A stretch of DNA of 64,000 nucleotides from Cloacibacterium caeni. GTDB lineage: Bacteria > Bacteroidota > Bacteroidia > Flavobacteriales > Weeksellaceae. A program made the translations under genes and the position numbers. Location of the stretch: contig NZ_OU015319.1 of NCBI RefSeq assembly GCF_907163125.1, forward strand, positions 2,046,001 through 2,110,000. Direction: 5' to 3'. The notes beneath the pieces were generated by a model. That model saw nothing but the letters and a program-made list of their open reading frames with translations. It searched no databases and was not told where the DNA came from. Below are positions 8,321 through 15,978 of this stretch, one piece after another; within the stretch, counting starts at the first letter, position 1; each line of letters begins with the position of its first letter.

Positions 8321-8349
8321 GTGTTACTTTTTAAATATTTCTTGTTACT
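8321..8349 (-). promoter_or_regulatory. Candidate NikR operator before nikR
   Basis: GTGTTAC (8321-8327), an AT-rich spacer and TGTTACT (8343-8349), TTAC cores 21 bases apart, end one base from the nikR ATG. Apart from a few substitutions it equals the sequence before the TonB receptor gene. Confidence 0.55.
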
Positions 8350-8384
8350 AAAATAATTAAATTCCAGAGAGTGAATAAATTATT

Positions 8385-9011
8385 TTACATGATTTTATTC
8401 AGTTCTATCACAAAAACCAAAGTTGCATTCGGTTGAATCATTGGTGGCGCTCCGTTTTCTCCGTAAGCTAAATGTGGCGGAATATACACTTTCCAACGAG
8501 AACCTTCTTGCATTTTAGTCAACACTTCTTTCCATCCTTCTATCATTTCTGAAATTCTAAAAACTTGCGCACCTACATCTCTAGTAGAATCAAAAACCTG
8601 CTTATCTAGCAAATAACCTTCATATTCTACTTCTACCTCATCGGTTATTTTTGGAATTTCTCCGTTTCCTTCTACCAAAATTTCGTATTGCAAACCGCTT
8701 TCTAATTCTGTAATTTTAGGATTTTCTTTATTTTTTTCGAGAAAAGCTTGTCCTTCATCTGCATTTTTTTGCAACATTTCGCCACGAAGCAACAGCACAT
8801 AATTGTTGAAGATATCAATAGATTTTTTTGGCGAAATTTTTCCCATCTCATTATTGAAAACAGTTTTCATTCCCTCCGTAAAATCATCATATTTAATATC
8901 TTCAAAGCCCATATCTTTCAAGCTCATCGCCATTACCACACCAGCAGAATAAGAAACTTTGTCTTCGTCTTCGGTGTGGTCTATTTTTCCTAATAAATCG
9001 TAAATGTCCAT
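8385..9011 (-). CDS. Cytoplasmic FKBP-type peptidyl-prolyl isomerase (FklB/Mip-like)
   Basis: A 208-residue protein without a signal peptide: an N-terminal helical dimerisation domain (about 1-95), then an FKBP domain (about 105-208) with EVEVEYEGYLLDKQVFDST, GWKEVLTKMQEGS and IPPHLAYGENG. It lies between hypF and nikR, on the same strand. In Escherichia coli another FKBP protein, SlyD, helps deliver nickel to hydrogenase. This one lacks SlyD's histidine-rich tail and insert domain, so an analogous role is only suggested by position. Confidence 0.88.
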   Translation of the reverse strand: MDIYDLLGKIDHTEDEDKVSYSAGVVMAMSLKDMGFEDIKYDDFTEGMKTVFNNEMGKISPKKSIDIFNNYVLLLRGEMLQKNADEGQAFLEKNKENPKITELESGLQYEILVEGNGEIPKITDEVEVEYEGYLLDKQVFDSTRDVGAQVFRISEMIEGWKEVLTKMQEGSRWKVYIPPHLAYGENGAPPMIQPNATLVFVIELNKIM

Positions 9012-9038
9012 TTATTTTAAATTTTAGATTTTTTTAAT

Positions 9039-9119
9039 GTCATTCTGAATGCAGCAAAGCGAAATGAAGAATCTTTTACCATTAGATTCTTCACTACATT
9101 TCATTTCGTTCAGAATGAC
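9039..9119. repeat. Long imperfect hairpin, REP-like (GTCATTCTG...CAGAATGAC)
   Basis: Nested inverted segments pair in order: GTCATTCTGAA with TTCAGAATGAC, GCGAAATGAA with TTCATTTCG, and AGAATC with GATTCT. It fills the gap between hypF and the FKBP gene. It resembles a palindromic element widespread in flavobacterial genomes and could act as terminator or processing site. Confidence 0.8.
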
Positions 9120-9132
9120 AGTATTCATTTTA

Positions 9133-11412
9133 TTATTTTAAGTTTAAGTAATAATTCAATTGCCCGAAACTGATGTTCTCATCATTTGGAGAAAGTATTT
9201 CGTGGAAATGAAGTTCAAATTTATCTCCCAAAAATTCTATTGCCAAATCTACTAACAAAGCATTTTGCCAAACTCCACCAGAAAAAGTGATTTCTTTCAC
9301 CGCAAAACGCTGTGCTATTTTTTCAATCGCTTTAATTAAAGTAAAATGAAAATTCAGTCCGATTTCGCCAGCGCTTTTTCCTGATTTTTTTTCTTCCAGA
9401 ATTTTAGAAAACAGTTTTTTTGTAGGGATATTTTCAAATTCATCATTTTTCAAATAATCTTTCAATCTGTGAAAATCTGTGAAATCTGTGGGAAACTTTT
9501 CCTGAGAAATTTTCTCCAACCACATAGCAGATTCTCCCTCAAAAAAAATGTTTTTTTCATAACCTAAAACAAAAGCAACCGCATCGAAAAACCTTCCCAT
9601 AGATGAAGTTTTCACTTCTGACTTCTCTATAAGATTGGTGTAGATTTTCCATTCGTTTTCATCAAAAGCAAATTTCAAATCTTCATTATTTTCCGAAATA
9701 GAAAGTGCTGAAATTTTGGGAGATTTCGACATTTTATTGCCTAAAATCCAAGCGAAATTTTCGAGTTGAGCCACTCTTTCCATTTTTTGATTTTCAAAAA
9801 GGAAAAATTCTCCGCCCCAAATTTCTGTAGAAGTTCCGAAACCAATTCCGTCCCAAATAATGCCCAAAACTTTATCTTTTTTCCAGAGTTTTTTTTCTCC
9901 TAAAATGGAGGCGAAATGTGCTTTATGATGCTGGATTTTATTATTTCCCACAGATTCCGCAGATTTCCACAGATTTTTTATAATTTTTTGGTTTTCGTAT
10001 TTAGGATGTAAATCGGAAAGAATTAAATTGGGTTCAAAATTGAAGATTTTTTGATACGATTTTACAGTATTTTCAAATCTTTCGTAGGTTTCAAAATTGG
10101 CTAAATCACCGATAAATTCTGAAATGTAAACGTGATTGTTTGGAACAACGGCGAAAGTATTTTTAAGATCTCCGCCTAAACACAGAATCTTGTTTTTTTC
10201 TTTATTGAGTTCCGAAAGTTCTTCGGCAAAGAAATAATTGGGAGCAAAACCTCTGGAACGACGAAAAACAATTTTCTGCTGATGTTTTGGAGAAAATTTA
10301 ATCACAGAATCGTCTTGAGGATGCTGAATTTCTAATGTATTATGCAAAAAATAATCTGCAATTTTACCTAAAATTTGCTCAGCTTCTTCTGTAGTAGAAC
10401 AAATTGGCGAACCATGGAAATTTCCACTGGTTGCGATGAGCGGTTTTCCGAAAGTTTTCGAAATCAATTTCAACGTGCCAGAATAGGGAAACATCGCGCC
10501 AACAGAATTCATATTCGGTGAAATCTCTTCAATTGCCAAATCTTTTACCTCCTTAATTTTAGTAACAATTATAGGACTTTCAGAGGATTTAAAATGCTGA
10601 ATTTGCAGTTCTGACACCTCTAAATATTCCTGCATTGTTGAGATTCCAGAAAATAAAACGGCGAAAGGTTTCGTAGGTCTGCGTTTTCTTTTTCTCAACT
10701 CTGAAACGGCTGCTGAATTGGTGGCATCACACATCAATAAATAACCTGCTGTATTTTTGAGCGCTACGATTTTTCCTTTGGATAATTCTTTGGCTAATTT
10801 TTCAAAAATTTCTTTGTTGGAGCCTTTGAATTTGTTTCCTTGGTTGCCTTTTAACCAAATTTGAATACCACAATTCGGACAAGAATTGGTTTGAGAATGA
10901 AATCTTACATCATCTGGATTTTTATATTCTGCTAAACAATTCGGGCACATTTTGAAAACTTCAATCGCTGTATTTTCCCTTTCGAAAGGGAATTTTTTGG
11001 TTATAGAATATCTCGGTCCGCATTGTGTGCAAGTGGTAAAAGGGTAAAAATAACGAGGATTTTTCTCATCAAAAAGTTCAGTTTCACAAGATTCGCAAGT
11101 TGCAAAATCAGGCGTTAACGGAATATCTACCACAATGTTTTTTTCGGTAGGTTTGATGAAAAATCTATCAAAAATTTCTGCTGTTTCAATTTCTTTGATT
11201 TCAGAAAAAATGATTTCAGAAGATTTCGGTTTTCTGTGATGAATATCATTAAAAAATTGCTCAGAATTTTCACCTTGACAAACAATAATTACGCCCAACT
11301 CGTCATTCGAAACGTAGCCTTTTAGTCCGAATTCTTCAGCCAAATTGAAAATAAAAGGACGAAAACCCACTCCTTGAACTCGCCCTGAAATATGTATTTC
11401 GTATGATATCAT
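9133..11412 (-). CDS. hypF: Carbamoyltransferase HypF
   Basis: A 759-residue enzyme that carbamoylates HypE from carbamoyl phosphate and ATP, the first step in making the cyanide ligands of the active-site iron. Domains in order: acylphosphatase (1-90, GRVQGVGFRPF), paired zinc fingers (CESC, CTQC, CPNC, CPNC; about 105-180), a YrdC-like nucleotide-binding domain (about 205-385) and a Kae1-like domain (about 400-759) with HHKAH and LGIIWDGIGFG. Two surface-loop segments are encoded by a dispersed DNA repeat (9463-9495 and, inverted, 9944-9976). The frame is intact, so the enzyme is probably functional. Confidence 0.95.
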   Translation of the reverse strand: MISYEIHISGRVQGVGFRPFIFNLAEEFGLKGYVSNDELGVIIVCQGENSEQFFNDIHHRKPKSSEIIFSEIKEIETAEIFDRFFIKPTEKNIVVDIPLTPDFATCESCETELFDEKNPRYFYPFTTCTQCGPRYSITKKFPFERENTAIEVFKMCPNCLAEYKNPDDVRFHSQTNSCPNCGIQIWLKGNQGNKFKGSNKEIFEKLAKELSKGKIVALKNTAGYLLMCDATNSAAVSELRKRKRRPTKPFAVLFSGISTMQEYLEVSELQIQHFKSSESPIIVTKIKEVKDLAIEEISPNMNSVGAMFPYSGTLKLISKTFGKPLIATSGNFHGSPICSTTEEAEQILGKIADYFLHNTLEIQHPQDDSVIKFSPKHQQKIVFRRSRGFAPNYFFAEELSELNKEKNKILCLGGDLKNTFAVVPNNHVYISEFIGDLANFETYERFENTVKSYQKIFNFEPNLILSDLHPKYENQKIIKNLWKSAESVGNNKIQHHKAHFASILGEKKLWKKDKVLGIIWDGIGFGTSTEIWGGEFFLFENQKMERVAQLENFAWILGNKMSKSPKISALSISENNEDLKFAFDENEWKIYTNLIEKSEVKTSSMGRFFDAVAFVLGYEKNIFFEGESAMWLEKISQEKFPTDFTDFHRLKDYLKNDEFENIPTKKLFSKILEEKKSGKSAGEIGLNFHFTLIKAIEKIAQRFAVKEITFSGGVWQNALLVDLAIEFLGDKFELHFHEILSPNDENISFGQLNYYLNLK
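9463..9495. repeat. CACAGATT repeat inside hypF, copy 1
   Basis: Its reverse complement has three CACAGATT units headed by TTTCCCACAG. It is an inverted copy of 9944-9976, matching about 30 of 33 bases. It codes for FPTDFTDFHRL in a variable loop of the Kae1-like domain. Confidence 0.75.
9944..9976. repeat. CACAGATT repeat inside hypF, copy 2
   Basis: TTTCCCACAGATTCCGCAG followed by another CACAGATT unit, inverted relative to copy 1 and 450 bases away. It codes for KNLWKSAESVG in the loop before the conserved HHKAH motif. Confidence 0.75.
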
Positions 11413-11424
11413 TAAATTATTTCT

Positions 11425-11488
11425 CGCTGATTGCGCCGATTAAGCAGATTTTTTTATCAATTTGAAATAAACTTTTGTAAAATCAGCG
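11425..11488. repeat. REP-like hairpin CGCTGATT...AATCAGCG
   Basis: CGCTGATT at 11425 pairs with AATCAGCG at 11481, with GATTAAGCAGATTTTTTT between. It fills the gap between the hydrogenase protease gene and hypF. A related element lies at 57420-57495. Confidence 0.65.
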
Positions 11489-11493
11489 GAATT

Positions 11494-12030
11494 CTAATTA
11501 TTTCTAATTTTTTGAACTAATTCTAGAGCCATTTCGGTTACTTTTGGAATAGCAGCCGCTACTTTTGGTGAAAGCTCAAGATACATAGGCTCCATTTTAG
11601 AAATGGTAACCGTAAAAAGATAAATATTAGGCATTTTATCCATAAAAGTAAGAATATCTACCATGTCTTTTAATCCAAAATTATGACCGCTCAACGAAAC
11701 GGGGAAATCGTCTGAAAATTTAGGGGTAAGAAGTGTAATGGTTCCTTCTTCTTTTCCGTCCATCGTAGCATCTACAATGATGACATGCTCATGACTTTCT
11801 ATGTAGGGAACAAGTGAAAATCCGCCAGTTCCTCCATCTAAAAAACTGATATTTTTTGGAAATCTAGAAGTGTCTAAATTTTTAACAAATTGAACACCAA
11901 TTCCTTCGTCTCCCATCAAATAATTCCCTATTCCCAAAACGAGAATATCATTTCCGTCAGAATGAAATTCGTCTACGGTATATTGGAAAGTTTCTGTATT
12001 ATTTTTCAAAATTTTAAATTTTTGAGGCAA
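11494..12030 (-). CDS. Hydrogenase maturation protease (HyaD/HybD family)
   Basis: Cleaves the C-terminal peptide of the hydrogenase large subunit after nickel insertion. Family motifs: ILVLGIGNYLMGDEGIG with E42, DATMDG with D87 and SGHNFG with H116. Their spacing matches the nickel-sensing Glu, Asp and His of HybD. There is no ATG upstream of the first motif. The start is a TTG at 12030 or the TTG at 12009, either giving an N-terminal extension of 20-28 residues. The 12030 start lies directly behind a terminator-like hairpin. The cognate large subunit is two genes upstream. Confidence 0.9.
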   Translation of the reverse strand: MPQKFKILKNNTETFQYTVDEFHSDGNDILVLGIGNYLMGDEGIGVQFVKNLDTSRFPKNISFLDGGTGGFSLVPYIESHEHVIIVDATMDGKEEGTITLLTPKFSDDFPVSLSGHNFGLKDMVDILTFMDKMPNIYLFTVTISKMEPMYLELSPKVAAAIPKVTEMALELVQKIRNN

Positions 12031-12067
12031 AAAATTCCCCGAAAATGATCATTATTTCAGGGAATTC
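12031..12067 (-). terminator. Intra-operon hairpin between cytochrome b and protease genes
   Basis: On the minus strand AATTCCCTGAAA pairs with TTTTCGGGGAATT (one G-U pair), and a run of six T follows. Its T-run merges with the proposed protease start. It could reduce transcription of the protease and hypF relative to the structural genes. Confidence 0.65.
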
Positions 12068-12081
12068 GGTTTAGTTTAATA

Positions 12082-12834
12082 TTAATGTTTCTCCTCTTCT
12101 TTATAATCTTCAAATCTTTCTGTACGACAGAATTTATAACCACTTACCATCGCTGAAGATTCACCACGACCTTCTAACCAATCGTGGAATAAGACTAGGT
12201 AAAAATGTACTGCAATGAACAATATAAATGCCCACATTACAATATGGTGAATTCTTCTGATTAAAAATTCATCTGTAGTAATCAACGAGGTAGCCCAAGC
12301 AAAAAACTTAGGGAAAAACCATGTAGATGTAGGCGCATACAATGCAAATCCGGTAAACACCATTACTACTGCTAGAATGAACATTACCAAATAAGATGCT
12401 GCAGCAACTGCATTATGACCAATAGGAATATTGGTAAATTTATATTCTTTTTCGTTGAATAAAAAGATATCATACTTGATTACGTGCCACATTTTTTCTC
12501 TTCCTTTTTTATCAAAAGGTACAAATTGTCTCCAATTGGCAAATCTGTTTCCTACAAAAGCCCAATAAACTCTCATAAACATTACAGCAACCATTGCATA
12601 AGCACTTATGAAATGTACTTGTCTGATTAGTCCCATCCAGAATTGTCCTGACGCTTCTTTTGCGGTCATAATTGCAGGAGGATTTGCGATTAAAAACCCT
12701 GTAATAATGAGAAAAGTAATTGCAAAACCATTAATCCAATGGAAAAAACGAACGGGCAATTGCCAAATGTACGCTCGTCTGAAGGTGACCGTTTTAATAG
12801 GAACGCCTTCTTGAATTTGAGTTGTGTTTTCCAT
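12082..12834 (-). CDS. hyaC: [NiFe] hydrogenase cytochrome b subunit
   Basis: A 250-residue inner-membrane dihaem cytochrome that passes electrons from the periplasmic hydrogenase dimer to quinone. Four hydrophobic helices (about 33-52, 74-94, 140-166, 195-217) carry conserved histidines that can ligate haem: H32, H74, H196/H197 and H210. Family segments RFFHWINGFAI and RRIHHIVMWAFILFIAVHFY are clear. It starts 17 bases after the large subunit gene. Confidence 0.92.
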   Translation of the reverse strand: MENTTQIQEGVPIKTVTFRRAYIWQLPVRFFHWINGFAITFLIITGFLIANPPAIMTAKEASGQFWMGLIRQVHFISAYAMVAVMFMRVYWAFVGNRFANWRQFVPFDKKGREKMWHVIKYDIFLFNEKEYKFTNIPIGHNAVAAASYLVMFILAVVMVFTGFALYAPTSTWFFPKFFAWATSLITTDEFLIRRIHHIVMWAFILFIAVHFYLVLFHDWLEGRGESSAMVSGYKFCRTERFEDYKEEEKH

Positions 12835-12851
12835 TTTAAAATATTTTTAGA

Positions 12852-14588
12852 TTAAACGGTACAAACAGAAACGTCATTAATTTCTTTGATGATATTTCCT
12901 TTTTCGTCATACAAATGCACTGCACAAGCAATACAAGGGTCAAAAGAGTGAATCGTTCTAATGATTTCTAATGGAAGTTCTGTGTCTGCAACTGGAGTAT
13001 TAATCAATGTACTCTCGTAAGGAGAGCGTTGTCCTTTTGGATCACGTGGTGATGCATTCCAAGTAGAAGGTACAATTTGTTGGTAATTTTCTGTTTTACC
13101 GTCTTTTATTACAATCCAGTGGCTTAATCCTCCTCTTGGAGCCTCTACTCTACCTACACCTTTGGCTTCGGCTGGCCATGTAGAAACTTCCCATTTCTCC
13201 ATATTTGCCATTCTTTCGTCTCCTCCTTTGATGTTTTCAATTAATTTATCATAGAATTCTAAATTCCACTGAGCTACTAATTGAGTTTCTAAACCTCTAG
13301 CTGCTGTTCTACCTAAAGTAGAGAATAATGCTTCTGCAGGAACATCTAATTTCGTTAATGCAGAATCTACTACTTCTTTGAAATCTTCTCTTCCTGAAGC
13401 ATAACCTAATAACATTCTCGCTAATGGGCCTACTTCCATCGCTTGACCTTTCCAACGAGGAGTTTTGATAAAGCTGTATTTATTTTCTACATCTAAGAAT
13501 TCATAAGGAGGTTTCGGACCTGTATAATTGATATTCGTTTCTCCACTCCATGGTTGTTTTCCAGCATTTGGATCACCTGTATAATCGTACCAAGAGTTAT
13601 TCACATGCTCTTCTACTGTTTTCAGATTTTCTAAATCTACATCATGTACTTTAGATAAATCTTTATTAAGAATTACACCTGCTGGGAATTTGTAGGTACT
13701 CATGTCTTTATTTCCGTAACCAGCCATTGGGAAATCTCCGAAAGCCATAAAATTATGGAAACCACCAATTGCGCCCCAATCTTTGTAGAAACTAGCAATC
13801 GTTAATAAATCTGGAAGATAAACTTGTTCTACAAATTCTTTTCCTTGAATTAATAATTTCTGAACTAGAGCAAGTCTCTCTGCGTTAATACCACTTGCGT
13901 CATCTACATTAATTGCACAAGCCATTCCTCCTACTAAGAAATTAGGGTGTGGATTTTTACCTCCGAAGATAGCGTGAATTTTTACGATTTCTTTTTGCCA
14001 TTCTAAAGCTTCAAGGTAGTGAGCTGTTGCCATTAAATTCGCTTCTGGTGGAAGTTTCATAGCTGGGTGTCCCCAATATCCGTTTGCGAAGATTCCTAAT
14101 TGTCCGCTGTCTACAAATTTTTTCAAACGTTTTTGTAAATCAGCAAAATATCCTGGTGAAGATTTTGGCCAATTAGAGATGGATTGTGCTAATTGTGATG
14201 TTTTTATAGGGTCTGCACTTAAACCATTGACTACATCTACCCAGTCAAATGCATGAAGATGATAGAAGTGTACAATATGGTCATGTAAATATAATGAACC
14301 CAGCATTATATTTCTTACCATTTCTGCATTAGGTGGTACATTAATTCCTAATGCGTTTTCTACTGCTCTAATAGAAGCAATAGCGTGGGTAGTAGTACAT
14401 ACTCCACAAGTTCTTTGTACAAAAGCCCAAACATCTTTTGGGTTTCTGCCTTTTACAATATTTTCTAAACCACGCACCATTGTTGATGAAAGGAATGCGT
14501 CTCTGATGGTTCCGTCTGTGATTTCTACCTCTGCTCTTAAATGACCTTCAATCCTTGTAATAGGATCTACTACTATTCTATTTGCCAT
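12852..14588 (-). CDS. hyaB: [NiFe] hydrogenase large subunit
   Basis: A 578-residue catalytic subunit holding the Ni-Fe(CN)2CO site. The two cysteine pairs are intact: RTCGVC (C61, C64) near the N-terminus and DPCIACAVH (C552, C555) near the C-terminus. The maturation protease should cut after H558, releasing 20 residues. Motifs place it in group 1, the membrane-bound uptake enzymes. It is exported as a complex by the Tat signal of the small subunit, whose gene ends 11 bases upstream. Confidence 0.96.
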   Translation of the reverse strand: MANRIVVDPITRIEGHLRAEVEITDGTIRDAFLSSTMVRGLENIVKGRNPKDVWAFVQRTCGVCTTTHAIASIRAVENALGINVPPNAEMVRNIMLGSLYLHDHIVHFYHLHAFDWVDVVNGLSADPIKTSQLAQSISNWPKSSPGYFADLQKRLKKFVDSGQLGIFANGYWGHPAMKLPPEANLMATAHYLEALEWQKEIVKIHAIFGGKNPHPNFLVGGMACAINVDDASGINAERLALVQKLLIQGKEFVEQVYLPDLLTIASFYKDWGAIGGFHNFMAFGDFPMAGYGNKDMSTYKFPAGVILNKDLSKVHDVDLENLKTVEEHVNNSWYDYTGDPNAGKQPWSGETNINYTGPKPPYEFLDVENKYSFIKTPRWKGQAMEVGPLARMLLGYASGREDFKEVVDSALTKLDVPAEALFSTLGRTAARGLETQLVAQWNLEFYDKLIENIKGGDERMANMEKWEVSTWPAEAKGVGRVEAPRGGLSHWIVIKDGKTENYQQIVPSTWNASPRDPKGQRSPYESTLINTPVADTELPLEIIRTIHSFDPCIACAVHLYDEKGNIIKEINDVSVCTV

Positions 14589-14599
14589 TTTTTAAATTT

Positions 14600-15736
14600 T
14601 TAAATCTTGTCTTTAGCTAATTTTTTTTCACTTTCTTCTGCTTCTTTTATTCTTCTTTCTAAATCTTTTCTCTTAGAAATATTAGAAGCTACGGCATGTA
14701 TTGCAGCTCCGGCAACTACACCACCAAGAGCAACTTTACCAACAGTATCAGCATTGCTCTCTGCGAAACCGCCTATTGCAGAAATGTCTCTAGAATAGAA
14801 ACTATCTGCTGCATCCCAGAATTTATCTGCACTACAACCTAGACATCCGTGACCAGACTGAATTGGGTAAGAGATACCACCATTCCATTTCATATTACCA
14901 CAGGTATTATAAGTAGATGGTCCTTTACAGCCTACTTTATATAGACAATATCCTTTTTTAGCATTTTCGTCATCGAAACTTTCTACGAATAGACCTGCAT
15001 CAAAATAAGGTCTTCTGTAGCAACTATCGTGTACACGTTTAGAATAGAAAGCTTTTGGTCTTCCTGCAGCATCTAATTCTGGTAATTTACCAAATGCTAC
15101 ATAATGTACAATCACTCCAGCCATTACCTCACCAATTGGCGGACATCCTGGAACATTGATAATTGGTTTATCTGTAATAATTTTATTAATAGGAACCGCA
15201 CCAGTAGGATTAGGTTTTGCTGCTTGTACACAACCTGTAGTTGCACAGCTTCCCCATGCTATGATAGCAGCAGCGTCTTTAGCAGACTCTTTTAGAATAT
15301 CTATAGCTGTTCTTCCTGCAATTACACAATAATTACCATCATCTCCTAGTGGAACAGAACCTTCTACACAAAGAATATATTTTCCTTTGTATTTCTCCAT
15401 CGTAGATTTTTTCGCAGCTTCTGCTTGATGACCACTTGCCGCCATCAATGTTAAAGTGTAATCTAATGAAATCTTATCAAGAATTATATCCGCTACGATA
15501 GGATGGTCTGAACGGATAAAAGACTCACTGCAACAGGTACATTCTTGGAAATGTTCCCATATTACAGGTAATCTTGGTGTAGTAGCTAATGCTTTGGCTA
15601 CTTGACCAAGAGCTGAACTTTCGATACCCATGTATGCGCCAATGAAAGCAACAAATTTCATGAAATCTCTTCTAGAATATCCTTGTCTCTCAATACTCTG
15701 AAGATAAGTTTCATTGGTTGAAGTTTTAGTCCCCAT
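14600..15736 (-). CDS. hyaA: [NiFe] hydrogenase small subunit, O2-tolerant type
   Basis: A 378-residue electron-transfer subunit read from the ATG at 15736; an in-frame ATG 16 codons earlier is less likely because it would bury the Tat motif. SRRDFMK (21-27) is the twin-arginine signal. The proximal-cluster segment is ECTCCSESF with C66, C68 and C69, and SCATTGC gives C164 and C169. C68 and C169 are the two additional cysteines that make the [4Fe-3S] cluster of O2-tolerant enzymes such as E. coli Hyd-1. Distal and medial ligands follow (HDSC, CLYKVGC, TCGN, HGCLGC). A C-terminal helix (about 330-350) anchors it in the membrane. Confidence 0.96.
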   Translation of the reverse strand: MGTKTSTNETYLQSIERQGYSRRDFMKFVAFIGAYMGIESSALGQVAKALATTPRLPVIWEHFQECTCCSESFIRSDHPIVADIILDKISLDYTLTLMAASGHQAEAAKKSTMEKYKGKYILCVEGSVPLGDDGNYCVIAGRTAIDILKESAKDAAAIIAWGSCATTGCVQAAKPNPTGAVPINKIITDKPIINVPGCPPIGEVMAGVIVHYVAFGKLPELDAAGRPKAFYSKRVHDSCYRRPYFDAGLFVESFDDENAKKGYCLYKVGCKGPSTYNTCGNMKWNGGISYPIQSGHGCLGCSADKFWDAADSFYSRDISAIGGFAESNADTVGKVALGGVVAGAAIHAVASNISKRKDLERRIKEAEESEKKLAKDKI

Positions 15737-15848
15737 ATTATTTTTTATTAATCCTTCTAAAATTAGAAAAATTTTGAAATACAACCGAAAAGAATTACGT
15801 TATTTATAATTATTTTAAATTTATTTTAAACAAAACATCCCATAAACA

Positions 15849-15882
15849 GTGACTTCATTAAACACATGTCACTTTTGTTACT
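15849..15882. promoter_or_regulatory. Overlapping dyads in the divergent hydrogenase/hypA promoter
   Basis: GTGAC (15849) and GTCAC (15868) form a symmetric dyad with a 14-base spacer. TGTCAC-tttt-GTTACT (15867-15882) overlaps it and nearly matches the dyad at 433-448. The region is 113 bases before the hydrogenase start and 97 before hypA, so both operons could be controlled. The binding proteins are not known. Confidence 0.5.
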
Positions 15883-15948
15883 GATTAAAATCATATAAAA
15901 GTCCTATTAAAAACACAAAAATCATTTAAAAAATTAATCAGAAAAGTG

Positions 15949-15956
15949 TAGATTTG
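15949..15956 (+). promoter_or_regulatory. -7 box TAGATTTG for the hyp operon
   Basis: Exact TAnnTTTG match 22 bases before the hypA ATG. No TTG is found at normal -33 spacing, which would fit a promoter needing an activator. Confidence 0.5.
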
Positions 15957-15978
15957 TTACATATCATTTAACAAAAAA

